Assembly (NCBI GenBank): GCA_026573805.1
Contig: JAIUSX010000184.1
Location: 8,866,001 to 8,930,000, forward strand
Direction of reading: 5' to 3'
Source of the DNA: Hesperophylax magnus
Lineage: Eukaryota; Arthropoda; Insecta; Trichoptera; Limnephilidae
DNA: 64,000 bases
The notes beneath the pieces are model-generated. The model saw only the letters and a list, made by a program, of their open reading frames with translations. It searched no databases and was not told the origin of the DNA. Every line of letters begins with the position of its first letter. The first letter of the stretch is position 1. The position numbers were made by a program, and so were the translations under genes. Positions 10,691 to 21,990 of this stretch are shown piece after piece.

Positions 10691-11924
10691 TTCCATTTCC
10701 CTCATTTTCCAAAATATTATTATAAATTTATATAAATTGGCGACATCGATTTCCTTTCAAATTGATCACACTTCTTGAGGTTTACCATTCAGTGTGCGTA
10801 GCCAACAACTAAAAATATAAAATTCAGCTATTTTAATGAGATGGAGATTCAAAAGTTGCACTAAGAACTTGTATCTCCTTGAACAAAATTAAATTAGACG
10901 ATATAGTATTATTTATTTAGCTTTTTTCTGAATGGAGCGATCCGCGAACTGTCTTATATTATTTACTTGCGAACAAATGTCAAGGTGGCTTAATTAAACC
11001 CAAGGATGGACGCTGTGATAGGTACATTTTATTAAATACAAGTTTAAAATAAATAATTGTTTCACTTTGAGACTGGCTTGGGGCTGAGTGTTGAATAGGG
11101 CCGCATTAAGAATCAATCATTTTCCTTCTTAACCTTTCCTTATCTGTGGTGTGTATTTACTACACATTGCTTCTAATAACTTGAATATCTCCATAAATAT
11201 AATAAATTCTGGGTTCAGATTTTAGTTATTCCTACGTTATACATTTATGCACTGAATTAAAAAATATAATTTTATATAGTTTTAAAATTCAATTAAAAAT
11301 CAGAGATTTTTGTTAGAATTCGGAAACAATTCACCAATACAATCAACCGTGTGACACTGCTAAGCGAAGAGTGTTCGAGGAAATGACACGCTATTGATGT
11401 CCCGCTTTAGCTCGCTATGCGGGAACATGAGAAATCTACACGTCCGCAGTTGTATTTTCATTTAGACCATCGATACCTACGACCGAATAGCTGTGTGTGT
11501 GCTAGCCGCCAGCCAGTCGGTCGCGGACCGTCGTTAGATGTGGACCCCTCGCATTTTTTTTAGCATCTGCCGATGGTTTTTTCATGTTTTCAGCAATTAA
11601 ATTACAATTATTATCATTTTTGATATAAAATATAATAAACATAAGCGATTAGCTATGAATATTCATATTTGTCCGATATTAAATCGTTTATTTTAAGATG
11701 TGTATTGACTACACAGCACCGGAACGCGTGGATTTTTTTTAGCACAGTAAGAGACAGGTTAAATTAATTCGATCATTTTTTTTTCAAATTTACTAGAATA
11801 TTTTTATTTTTTTAATTAAATTTTTATTTTATTTGGATTACGCCCAGTCGGGCTTTTACATGGATTTTTAGAACATAATATTCGGTAAATGTAATAGTGG
11901 TAACGATGGTAGGGCCATGTAAAA
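10691..11924. other. Non-coding stretch with a CpG-richer island near 11350-11570
   Basis: Mostly AT-rich. About 11350-11570 is distinctly richer in GC and CpG (for example CAGTCGGTCGCGGACCGTCG near 11512-11531, which contains a palindromic core). It could be a promoter remnant or the LTR or UTR of an unrecognised element. No exon can be supported. Confidence 0.4.
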
Positions 11925-12420
11925 TATTATCATTGAAGAAGGAGATAATATAAAAAAATCTAAACTAATCATGAAACAGAACAAGATACAGAAAAATTAA
12001 AAAAGGTGACCGTCTTCTTCAATGATATATTACATTGATGGGTATAACCTTCAAAAGTTATAAAATGAAAAGATATTTTTCCTTTTAGAAAAAGTCAATA
12101 GGTGTTTCATATAATTAAAAATCGGTTATGTTTATCAGAGACACTATCTAGGTTATAAATAAATTCTTTAGAACTTTGTAATTGTTCACAAAGATGGCGG
12201 CCAAGAAAAAAATATTTAAATATAATATTATTCATTCTGAATTTGAGATTGAAAAAACTACGTTAAATTATTAAGTCCCAATGGTCAAGTAGTCAGAGGC
12301 GTTGTCCGGTGTGATTCCCAGTTGATATCGATCTCTTTTTATTTTTCTGTGTCTTGTTCTGTTTCATTTTCCGTTTAGATTTATTAGTATCTCTAATCTC
12401 CCCATATCTAAATTTTATCA
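11925..12420 (-). repeat. Interspersed repeat E, inverted relative to 2845-3365
   Basis: GGTATAACCTTCAAAAGTTA (12040-12059), AAAAAGTCAATAGGTGTTTC and GACACTATCTAGGTT run in reverse order to 3050-3275, and GTCTTGTTCTGTTTCAT matches the inverse of 2890-2906. The left edge carries TATCATTGAAGAAGG (from about 11928) and its inverse CTTCTTCAATGATA (about 12014-12027), a small hairpin. A tRNA-like fragment (GGTCAAGTAGTCAGAGGC) lies near 12280. It is non-coding. Confidence 0.55.
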
Positions 12421-14579
12421 TGTATGACTGTGATTCTACACGAAGAAAATGAGTATTGCTAATTTATTAATATCTTCAAAGCTTTGATAATTCGGTTAAA
12501 AACGGGATTGCAGGCCATTTCCTGATAAACTTTAAGTAAATTTGTAATAATGATAATATATAACGACGAAACGCGAAAATTTTAGAATTTTTATGAACAC
12601 GTGTTCCAACATCGTGACAATACATTAGTATTTTACTAAAAGTTCATCAAGAAAAAATTCATCAATTCATTCGAGATTTTTAATAAATTAGCATTATTTT
12701 TCCACGAAGCAATATTTTAATCATCAGCCCTAAAAATGGTGACATTACATATTATTTAACATTTTTTTAAGTTATGGTTAATTTTATAATTTAGGTCGAC
12801 AACAGAAAAACGTAATCAAGTAACCTAGAACAATAGTTACCAATAGATTTATCTAATTATCAACATTATATTATTTTATTAGAAATCATACTACAGAAGA
12901 AGTATTGTGGTGACCCTGTCAATAATCTTCTCCTCAGAATTTGTATAACAGGAAGAGATCGTGTAATGTACCGTGTCACCTTGATTATTAAAATTATATA
13001 TCGCCACATCGTCGTCTAATACCATATTATATTGGCATGTGTTCCAAACAAAACAGGGACGTACTTCCATTTAAATTTAGTACTTTTTTGATTTAAAAAA
13101 TGAGGTTTTTCGCCAGAACAGACATGATAATTTACCTACATAATTTTTACCGTCCCAACAAACTTAGTAGAAGGCAAACTTAGACGTGTAAACAATCTCC
13201 CGAAAATATTTTGGACATATATCTAAAAAGTGATGACTAACGCCGTTACAACAGTGATTTTATATTTGTTAAACTTGAAAAATCACGGGATATTATAATT
13301 CAAATTTGAAAAAAAAATTAAAATGGTTTTCTGTTAAAATATTATTTTCATCAAAATATCATCATACAATCAGTACCGATTATAAAAATTACACTTTAAT
13401 TCAAAGTAAATTCAATTTCTAACGTTCGTTAAACCCGAATTACAGACAGACACACAACCGAAATCGGTATTTTTGATTAGCAACTGACTTCACATGTCAG
13501 TGCTATCTCTGCCATGCAAATACAGAATTTATTTTGTAGACTTAGAAAAAGTGCAGATATATTAAGGCCCATTGGATACAACAGTTCTGGCTGACTAGCC
13601 ATGGGCCCAATGGGAACTTCAGGGCCAAAATCGCAGTGCCAAATTCCAAGTCCGCCCCTTTCTTAAAAAAGCAAACATGACAAAAAAGACATTTCCCGCC
13701 ACAATACATAATCGAGTGGAGATTCGATTCGGCCAGTTTATGATACCGTGTCATTGGGAGGGTATTTGTATAATATCTAAAACACGATAGCTGCTCGAAA
13801 GGTTAGAATGTCTTAAATAAATATGTATTTTTAAATTGACAGAATGGAGGGTGCGACTTTTTTTTATACTTGTGCCCATTATTCACTAGTCACTTCGACG
13901 AATGTCAACAGGAACAAATATTTCAGCGATTAAAAAAATATATATATGGATACATATTACACACTGAAATAAATCAACTTTATTGATGGATTGTGTTTTT
14001 ATTATTTCTAAAATTTTAATTAATGGTGTAGTTAAATCAAATGGAATGGCCATATACGATATCAAACAGTCTAAGAGAGACAGAGTACGCAATGTTGATT
14101 AGCTGTCGCGATCTAAGGATCTGGGTTCAAGTCCAAGTCGATACCTTTAACAAGTCTTTTAAAAGTGAAATTTTGTTCTCGTGAAAGAATGAATTCTAAT
14201 CTTGGAAGTGGAAAATAACCAACTTCCCCACTTTAGATCGAGCTGAAACTCGACAAATATACTCTTCGTCGATGACAACGTATTCTATCAATTTTTTTTT
14301 TTGCAACCATGCACACAGACATGGACATACTCGTATACGCGTTTCTCTGAAATTGGATGACATTAGGGAAGATTACATACAAAATCAATATCGGTTCTAC
14401 CCAATCTGGATTTGGCGCAGTTGGTTGACCCCAGACCTTGGGAATAAGGTTCAATCCTCAAACAAAACGAAATAAAAGTTTTTTTAAAGTTTTAAGAGTT
14501 TACAGCAGTTTACGGGTTGTTTTTTCCATTTAATTTTTAGTTCAGGGTTGTGAGTTTTATCTTCTTCGTTGATTAAATT
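12421..14579. other. AT-rich stretch with no recognised feature
   Basis: No frame here resembles a known protein, and no inverted or direct repeat with clear ends was found. Short frames near 13542-13754 and 14233-14475 lack motifs and look like chance frames. Confidence 0.5.
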
Positions 14580-14972
14580 TTACGAACACCTATCTTGGGC
14601 ACAATCCTAAAAGTAATGAGGAACGGATTTACGAAGAAGTGTAATTTACGCCTATCCTTCTTGGGCACAATCCTAAGTAATGAGGAACGGATTTACGAAG
14701 AAGTGTAATTTACGATTACCCTTCTTGGGCACGATCCTATGTACGTAATGAGGAACGGACCTAAGAAAAAGTGTAATTTTACGGCTACCCTTATTGGGCC
14801 CGATCCTAAATAATGAGGAATGGACTAATAAAGAAGTGTAATTTTACGATCACCCTTATTGGGCCCGATCCTAAGTAATGAGGAATGGAGTAACGAAGAA
14901 GTGTAATTTTACGACCACCCTTATTGGGCCCGATCCTAAGTAATGAGGAATGGACTTACGAAGAAGTGTAAT
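14580..14972. repeat. Minisatellite, six ~65-bp units
   Basis: Six head-to-tail copies share the core TTGGGC(A/C)C(A/G)ATCCTAAGTA followed by ATGAGGAA(C/T)GGA and GAAGAAGTGTAAT. The TTGGGC anchors fall at about 14595, 14661, 14725, 14794, 14859 and 14924, giving periods of 64-69 bp. The later units share ATTGGGCCCGATCC, while the earlier ones have CTTGGGCACAATCC, so the array grew in two phases. No frame runs through it. Confidence 0.85.
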
Positions 14973-15427
14973 AAATCTAAAATGTTAGTTTTTTTGGGAA
15001 AAAATATCCCTTCTCTTTAAAACGACTTTTTTGTAAAATCAAGAAACTGGCGTTGTTCATAAATAAAGAAGACAAAAAATAACCACGGATCTAATAACTT
15101 TTCGGCACAGTCGGGGACATCGCTACTGTTGATATTATGGATACAAAAAATTAAAATGTTTGATTTTTATCATTCCTTTTTTCGTTGGTCCACCTTTTTG
15201 GCCGCCGACGTACTGCATAAGTTAGTTTGTGCATCGGTACCTACTTTCAAAACCCATATTAGATCCCATATCGAATAACGTTAATAGAATATTTCGTAAT
15301 AAAAAACGAAACCTTTTTTGAAAAAAAATTGAGGTACTTTTTTATAATACCGCATAAGAGCCTCAACTACCCTATGGCATTTTAATAATTGATTTTTTTT
15401 GAGACTAAAAATAGTATTCAGAGAAAG
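14973..15427. other. AT-rich non-coding stretch
   Basis: No coding frame or repeat recognised. Confidence 0.5.
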
Positions 15428-15782
15428 CAAATGGGAAAGAGGTAGGTTGGAATGTTCATGGCTATTCAGATCTGGTCACCAAACACGGCTAAAGCCATTT
15501 CAAGTAATATGTTGATTCTGCATGGTGGTTGGAGTCGTGGACGCTTGAGAAAGACATGGCACGATTGAATGAATCAGATACATGTCAAGAGTCAGAAAAA
15601 TCGAAGAGTATGAATGAGACAATGTATGCATGTGAATGAGGCAAGAAGTGTGTGCTAAGACCGAGTTGTTTGGCGACTTGTCCTCTTTGCCTACCCCTGC
15701 GGGAAACGGTGTGATGGTTATTTAGTTTTGTAATTATGGTAGTTTTTCGCCAGGGTGATACTGAGAATAACGACTATGCTAG
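15428..15782 (-). repeat. SINE copy (family 1) split by a LINE fragment
   Basis: The SINE body 15428-15533 ends at GATTCTGCATGGTGG and resumes at about 15741 with CGCCAGGGTGATACTGAG, the next block in the consensus. The intervening ~200 bp is a LINE family-2 fragment. The hallmark GGCTATTCAGATCTGGTCAC is at about 15459-15478. The split therefore records a LINE insertion into an existing SINE. Confidence 0.7.
15534..15725 (+). pseudogene. LINE family-2 reverse-transcriptase C-terminal fragment
   Basis: AGTCGTGGACGCTTGAGAAA ... GAATGAATCAGATAC ... ATGTCAAGAGTCAGA ... GTGAATGAGGCAAGAA ... AAGACCGAGTTGTTTGGCG closely matches 26930-27110. The encoded tail would be the GRPRK / R.CM.R.M.V.EA...C.DR..W segment of a non-LTR RT, but stops and frameshifts break it. 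It sits inside a SINE copy. Confidence 0.65.
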
Positions 15783-16631
15783 AATAAAGTGCAAATATGG
15801 GCACTACTTTCATACTTAGCTTGCGATTCTCTTATAAGTACCTATATTTAAGATAATATAACGTTTTTGAACAATTAGAAAAAAACGGGACAAACATTGT
15901 GGCGTCTTTAATTGTCTTTGACAATGAAGGAGAAATCTCCGTATCTCATGATAGAAAAGATATCACCTACCGAAAATAAATCTAATTCCTGGCAGAAAAA
16001 AACTTGCGCAACTTTATGACATCAGAGCTCTCTGTTTGTAGTGAAATAACAAATTTTCTACTGATGGTTTAAATTGTAATTCGAAAACACAGGAATTTAA
16101 AACACACTTCATTGCCGCTTTCAGTATATATTTTTAACTTAAATTGACTTCACAAAGTTTATGGACTCATATTAAAATTATGCTAATGATTCGTGTTTAA
16201 TTGCCAGTTTTTATTGTTTAATAGGATACGTTAAAATACCAATTCATTTCCATGTTAGCTAATTATCGCAGATTAAAGTGATATATAATGTAAGCAATAA
16301 GATAAATCCTACCGTCAGATAAACCTAATCAAATTTCAGATCGTGAATTATGAAAGGTCGTATAAAAGTACCAACAAATGAACAAAATAAGTAATTGATA
16401 GTGCGGTCATCTCTATAAAGAGTTATTATTACGTTAAATTGTTAAATTATAACGTAATTTTGTATTTTATTTTAATAATATACCGACTGACATTTCCAAT
16501 AATGATAGAAAAATGCAATTCCAAACAAAAAGACGCCTTTGTTCAGGAAATGTTAAAATATTATTGATAGATGGGTAATGGTCGTTATGGATCGTAACTT
16601 AAACGAAACAGGTTTTTTAAATCTAAATACA
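15783..16631. other. AT-rich stretch with no recognised feature
   Basis: No coding frame, tandem repeat or inverted repeat recognised. Confidence 0.5.
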
Positions 16632-16790
16632 GCTCGAGAGTCCCAACGAGACCATTGCATTCCCAATCGGAGTACGTTAGGAGGCTGAAGGGAAAGCGAA
16701 AGGAATGGATAAGAGGAAGGTTAGGAATTACCTTGCTATACAGGTTTGGCCAATTGCGGCTAATGCCATTTCAAGCAGCAATTGAATCAT
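16632..16790 (-). repeat. SINE copy (family 1), diverged, minus orientation
   Basis: AGAGTCCCAACGAGACCATT, GCATTCCCAATCGG, GAGGCTGAAGGGAAAG and a decayed hallmark (TTGCTATACAGGTTTGGCCA) followed by GCTAATGCCATTTCAAGCA. The head is absent. It abuts repeat C on its right. Confidence 0.6.
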
Positions 16791-16990
16791 AGACATCCAA
16801 ATTAATGGACTTGCCCTAACATGAAATCTGGGTATCATTTCGACTTCGACCTTTAGCACTATTGACCTCCAAAGAGAGCACATTGAAGTAACCACACCGT
16901 GCACGGAAAAGTAAAGAGAGGCAAAGGTTTGCAGCGCCGTACATTGTGGGACTTTTACGCTGGATCTGAATGTTCGTTTTTAAACGAAAC
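16791..16990 (-). repeat. Interspersed repeat C (second copy at 30650-30911)
   Basis: The reverse complement of this stretch shares long blocks with 30650-30911, including AGTCCCACAATGTACGGCGC / AGTTCCACAATGGACAGCGC, TTTACTTTTCCGTGCACGGT, TACTTCAATGTGC and ATTTCATGTTAGGGCAAGTC. The pair also shares the terminal ATTAATTTGGATGTCTATG. No protein family was recognised in any frame. Confidence 0.6.
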
Positions 16991-17667
16991 GCTTGGCATA
17001 ACAACGCTTAAAATGACTGAGGTTGGTAAACTATCACACAATTGTAAATTAAGCGTCTAACTAAATAGTATAACATAATATTCAGTTTTGGAAACCCGGA
17101 CTTGTGTTAACCCGATTTGAGATTTGTAGTGAAGACGAGACAAAACCCTAAAATCAAGCCAGAATCTACGCAGCCAGCAAATTGTTCGCCATTTTGAAAA
17201 GGACTAATATTTCGTAAGAATTTTATTATCATGGGATGAATAGCGATATTACAATATGAGTTAAATGTCTATAGTTTGAACTTTTAACCTATTATTCGTT
17301 GTTCTTTAGTTTAGTTTTAATTACCGAAAAGTTTTACAGTGAATTGTTTACTGTGCAGCGCCGTTTTCATGAAAAATTATCGCATGTTACCTGTACAAAT
17401 TTAATATTACTTGCTAGGCTTTATCTTATTATGTACCTACAAACAGATGCAGAAGCAGAAATTATCAAAAATTATTTACAACTTCGTATTTAGTTATTAC
17501 AATGTCGAGGACTGTAAAAAGTTTCAGTCTATTGGGACATCGACGCATTTGAAGAACTGGTGCATTAAATAATTATTTTATTTTGTAAATGTTAGCTTAG
17601 CTGTGTAAATTAGGTTTGAAACTGTATGATTTTGAAGAGATAAGTTGTAAGCTTTGCTTTGATTCTT
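16991..17667. other. AT-rich stretch with no recognised feature
   Basis: No frame resembles a known protein. A 64-codon frame at 17299-17493 lacks motifs and is probably chance. Confidence 0.45.
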
Positions 17668-18560
17668 TTTATTTTATAATCATTCTTAAATCGTGTGGCA
17701 GTTTATTTATTTTTTTCCATCGGTCTGTAATTTTATACATATTTTTGTAATGAAATTGAAACAGATTTTAAGTACCAAAATTATTTTTGATAGTTCTTAA
17801 AAAAATCATTCCTCCATGACTTCATGACCCCTCATGAAGTCATGGAGGACCACTGACTTGGCCACTGACTCCAATGCTTATTTTTGTTATTGTGTATTTT
17901 ACCAATAAGATATCTAATAAAAGAAAGTTTATTAATATGTGATATTATATATATTGTCATTAAAAACCCTTGTAATTAATTTACAAAAATTAAATAATAT
18001 AAGAAATAATAGTGTTAAGTGGTTAAAACTGGGGATTTTACCCCATTCTGGCTAGATGGATGGGTGTGTCCATTTTAAATCCCACCCATACTTACCGCGC
18101 GGACCTTACTTCTTACCGCAAACTGGCGACAAAATTGTCGTAGAAAAAGTTTCTATGACCACCTCCACTCTCTTCCTTCCTCCGTGGATCTGACACTCCG
18201 AATTTACGCTCACCGAACTTATGTCTGTCGTAAACTATAAGAAAATCGGTACCAAAATAGAACATGACCTTTTTTCATCCCCTAAAAATAGACAAACTGG
18301 ATGAAAAAAACCATCCTGTAAAACCCCTATAAGTATCTGGTATGCGCTTTTATTCTTCAACCTTACTATAGCTGATGACGTCATTGGTCAAATTGACAGT
18401 TGTGAATTGGAATTGTCAGAAATTCGGAACCACGATAAGTAAACCGGAACAATTTCGTTAATTGACTCAAATACCTCCTGGCAAAACTTATAAATGATTC
18501 TTCAGAAAATTTGAGCCAGTGAAGATTTTTGAGATGCTCTTAAATATGGGAATAATAAAA
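17668..18560 (-). pseudogene. Decayed CR1/L2 LINE copy, interrupted
   Basis: Three blocks follow the order of the C-terminal coding region of the LINE at 5495-8600. 17672-17697 (ATCATTCTTAAATCGTGTGG) matches 6005-6024. 18202-18222 (TTACGCTCACCGAACTTA) matches 6061-6079. 18330-18557 matches 6081-6300, including GAGCCAGTGAAGATTTTTGA against GAGCCAGTGCAGATTTTTGA. About 490 and 110 bp of unrelated sequence separate the blocks. Many substitutions make it a dead relic. Confidence 0.75.
17811..17848. repeat. Perfect 17-bp hairpin with CCCC loop
   Basis: CCTCCATGACTTCATGA (17811-17827), loop CCCC (17828-17831), then TCATGAAGTCATGGAGG (17832-17848), an exact reverse complement. It lies inside the sequence that interrupts the decayed LINE. 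It could be the centre of a lost foldback element or a recent palindromic duplication. Confidence 0.85.
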
Positions 18561-19289
18561 AGAACCAGCCGGTGACAAGTTTTGTCGCACCACTGAAAAA
18601 ATATTATTAAATTATTATTATAGCACAAACAATTCTAGCTGCGATACCTATTAGCATGCATAATTTTTATATATTTTTTTATTTCTTGCTAGAGCAATCC
18701 CGATGAGTTACAAAACTCATTATAGGACGGGAGGAACTGAGAATACAAAGGTGGGAATTAATAGGTACAATTTTACACTGGTATATTGAAATCAAAAGTA
18801 TAAGTTTCACATACAAAACAGTACAAAAATAGAAAAATAATCAAAATTATAAGTTTCACATACAAAACAATACAAAAATGGAAGGTTAAGTAGAACAAAC
18901 AATAAGAAACAAAAAAGTAAACAGACAGGAATACACATAAAGACAAAGCCAAAGTAGAAATTTACAAGAAGCTACTTACCCACTAATGCATTGGTAAAAA
19001 TAGATTATGCTCGATTACAAATACAGGGGATATTAGGGGATATAGGGGAATTACTTATCTTCGTTTTTATGTTTGAAAAAAATATTATTAAAAGCATTAC
19101 CTACTTTGAATTTTTTTGTACATGCTGTCTATTTTTATACTTATATTATCTGGAAGAGAGTTATAGAGTGTAATATTTTTTGAGCGAAGTGGACGCGGCG
19201 GCCAGAGAGCAACTATTGTTTATTTAATATATTTTACTAAATATTGTTTTTAATGTTTAAATACTTTTTGATTAGTATTGGTATACGAC
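18561..19289. repeat. Non-coding stretch with a ~47-bp tandem duplication (18799-18895)
   Basis: TATAAGTTTCACATACAAAA followed by CA(G/A)TACAAAAATAGAA occurs twice in tandem at about 18799-18845 and 18849-18895. Otherwise the stretch is AT-rich. A 60-codon frame at 18991-19173 has no motif and is probably chance. Confidence 0.55.
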
Positions 19290-19709
19290 GGCCGGCGTGG
19301 TGTAGTGGTATACGCTTTTGACTACAGATCCGAAGGTCGCGGGTTCGAACCCCGCGTGCGCAAATAAATTTTATTTGATTAATTTGTGTTATATCACAAT
19401 TAATTAATTTAAAATAATATATAGTATATTTGCGGCACGTTCCAGAGTGGAAGATACTCTCAGTATCGCCCTGGTGTAAGACCACCATTCAGAATTGAAA
19501 CGTTGCCTGAAATGGCTTTAGCCGTGTTTGGTGACCAGATCTGAATAGCCAGGTATTTCCCCACCTTCCTCTTCCCCATCTCCCTCCCCTCCCCAATATA
19601 CCCTCAGCCTCACAACATACCCCAATTGGGGATGCCATAGTCTCACTGGCTCCAGACGGGAGCAGTTGGGACTCTTGTGCGGTATTACTGTAAAAAAAAA
19701 AAAAAAAAA
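19290..19709 (+). mobile_element. Complete tRNA-headed SINE (family 1 reference copy) with poly(A)
   Basis: The 5' head resembles a tRNA gene with pol III promoter boxes: A box TGGTGTAGTGG at 19298-19308 and B box GGTTCGAACCC at 19342-19352. The anticodon-arm region TTTGACTACAGATC resembles tRNA-Trp but is mispaired, so this is not a working tRNA. A ~330-bp body contains CGTTCCAGAGTGGAAG, GTGACCAGATCTGAATAGCC and CCAACTGCTCC... in reverse. The copy ends in 18 A residues (19692-19709). About ten other copies in this window carry parts of this body, mostly inverted. Confidence 0.85.
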
Positions 19710-20215
19710 TTTTTAATTTCATTCAATCAAACTTTCTTCAACATAAAATCCCAAAGCTTCAAAATCGCGTTCGCATCGACTTTGCCTTAGACGCAGTGTA
19801 ATATAGGTTTGAAACTGGTTTGAGGTAATGATAATGTGTTGTGGAAATGACGTAATTAGTGTAATTGAAGATAACGCAGATCATATAATAAAACAATACC
19901 TTCTTGGAATTATTATTTTTTTATCAAATAACAATGAAGGATACTTCCAGCACGCAACATTTTTTTAATTGGTTTTCATATAATGCAACGGTGGGTTGTT
20001 CCTAATTCAAAGTGACTACAACTGACATTCTAGGAAGCATAATCAGTCATTGATTTATTATTATAAAACGAAAGACAATTGATTGCCATGCTCCTATGCC
20101 AGACTTCCTACTACGAGGTAGCTACCTCAAATATCGTGTAAGCTAATCACTCGAGTGCATATTAAAATGTTGAAAAAATAAATAAATATTTGCGCATGAT
20201 CTAGAGTGGAAACCC
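19710..20215. other. AT-rich non-coding stretch
   Basis: No gene or repeat boundary recognised between the SINE tail and the Harbinger-like element. Confidence 0.5.
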
Positions 20216-20218
20216 TTA

Positions 20219-21032
20219 GACCCGGTTCATACAGAGCGATTTTAGTTGATGAAGTCGGAGTTAAATGACACTTGAAAGCTAATCGACAAGTGTGAACAGC
20301 CTTTCAACAGAGTTGATCCAAGTTTTTAGTTGAACGACGAAAGTTGAAAGCCCGTCTACTTTTTTTTTTCAAGTATGAGTCATCGTTCGATTTTCGCAAG
20401 CCATCCTTATCTTTGGGATCAATTAATAATATTATTTTTGAAATTTTACTGTAACTTTGTAGTTATTATTATTAAATAACACGTCTCTGAATGTTTCAAA
20501 AAATAATTATTTTTTATCTTCATAACAAATTTTAGGGCATCAACTATTACAACAAACAATTCTTTTATAAACAATATCGTATTTTTTGGAACTCTGTGCA
20601 TATAAGCCAGACTTGAAAAACGCCCCGTTGCCAGGTATCTTAGCTTAATAAGTAATTTAGTTTTTGCCGGGACAGCGTGCATAACTGTGTCCTTGTGTCC
20701 TGTTTTTGGATTTTTTCTTGAATCTTAGACAACAGTACGTCAAATTGTTCTTCCGAAATTCGCAAATGATTGCGATAGCCTTCGGTATATTCTAACGCCT
20801 TATAATTATATTCTTAAATCCATTTTTTAGCCCAAATACGAAGTTTTTTGCTCTTTTTCATATTCTAAAGTTCGTTACGTAAAATGTTCCAAATCATAGG
20901 GACGCACGCAGCGATAACTTCACTTGACGCCATCTTCATTAACAAAATCGGTTCGAGTTAAATTGAAACGTCTGAACGATATCTTGTTCAATTTTTGTCG
21001 TTCAACTAAAATCGCTGTGTGTGAACGGGACC
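20219..21032 (-). mobile_element. PIF/Harbinger-like transposon, decayed, with ~30-bp inverted ends
   Basis: The left end GACCCGGTTCATACAGAGCG + ATTTTAGTTG and the right end, read inwards as GGTCCCGTTCACACACAGCG + ATTTTAGTTG, form terminal inverted repeats. Flanking 3-mers are TTA (20216-20218) and GTA (21033-21035); Harbinger elements duplicate TWA, so one base appears mutated. The interior carries a broken transposase on the minus strand. At 814 bp it is an internally deleted derivative. Confidence 0.7.
20446..20934 (-). pseudogene. Harbinger transposase N-terminal fragment, broken
   Basis: An ATG at 20932-20934 opens MASSEVIAACVPMIWNILRN, followed by a stop. Further on, in other frames, come YRNHLRISEEQFDVLLSKI then QKQDT, and KLLIKLRYLATGRFSSLAYM then HRVPKNTI. 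The order Y.N.LR....FD.LL...I.KQDT...L..LR.LATG matches the N-terminal region of Harbinger/HARBI1-type transposases. The DDE catalytic half is absent. At least two stops and a frameshift make it non-functional. Confidence 0.65.
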
Positions 21033-21035
21033 GTA

Positions 21036-21726
21036 CCCAATATATACCGAGGGCTTCCCCCTTAATGTATATAAATTAAATGGCTGTACATCAATAAAAT
21101 AAAATATAATAAAGACAGTACATAATAAAAAAATTAGGCGATATGTGTGTAATTTTTGGTACGGTTGTGTATTATGTATATTTTTTTATAATTTCACCTT
21201 TTTGGTTCATACCTGCTGAGAGAGAACGATAGTCTATCAATAACGAGGCAACGGATTCAGCCACTAACCCATTATCATATTATTATAGTTTATTGGATGG
21301 TGGATACAAAATTCAGCATCTTCTGTAATAACATCACTTAATCGTGAGTTCCTTGGTAATTGAATTACAGGTTACGTTGTTTTTGACAAAGACCTTTGTT
21401 ATCAAAACGTTCGCTCAGAAACATTTTACAATTTGCAATAATAATTATAATTAAAGCATGTAATAATACCAATATTTTATAATACACGAATTATGACGCC
21501 AAAATACTTATTTTCGTATCCTAGATTATACAACTTTTCGGATGACAAATAACGATGAAAATAATTCAATTTAAATCCACAAAAACCATGTAAATAGGAA
21601 TGTATTAATAAGATGACAATGAAGCTTCTGTTATTAGACAGCTATACAACAAAACTAAACGACGAAAACCACACTGAGAGGTTTAACCCGGCGAACACGG
21701 TATCTCTTATATGTGCAAAAACACAC
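21036..21726. other. AT-rich stretch with no recognised feature
   Basis: No coding frame or repeat with identifiable ends. Confidence 0.5.
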
Positions 21727-21990
21727 ACCGCTCAAGAGTACCAACTGCCGGAACCGATGAGACTGGCATCCCCAATCGGGATACATATGTTGTGAGGCTG
21801 AAGGTTAGGGGAGGTGAAGCAGATGAAGAAGAGGATGGAGGGCCTTACCTGGCTATTCAGATCTGGTCACCAAATACACGTAGTCATTTCAAGCGACGTT
21901 TTAATTCTGAATGGTGGGTTTACACCAAAGCGACACTGAGAGTATCTTCCACAAATATGCTATACATTATTTTAAATGAATACATTGTGA
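21727..21990 (-). repeat. SINE copy (family 1), minus orientation
   Basis: CAAGAGTACCAACTGCCGG, GAGACTGGCATCCCCAATCG, GTTGTGAGGCTGAAGG, the exact hallmark GGCTATTCAGATCTGGTCAC (about 21851-21870), TTCTGAATGGTGGGTTTACA and ACACTGAGAGTATCTTCCAC. The head is lost. Overlapping short frames at 21613-22049 are read-throughs of this repeat, not genes. Confidence 0.75.

Noticed and set aside
11350..11570. CpG-rich stretch as a gene promoter
   Set aside because: No exon or open frame downstream could be tied to it, so it is only noted as a composition anomaly.
14580..14972. CRISPR-like array
   Set aside because: The whole 65-bp unit repeats, with no unique spacers, and the context is eukaryotic. It is a minisatellite.
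19290..19365. Candidate tRNA gene with A and B boxes
   Set aside because: The anticodon stem is mispaired, and the segment runs directly into a body with a poly(A) tail shared by many copies. It is a SINE head.
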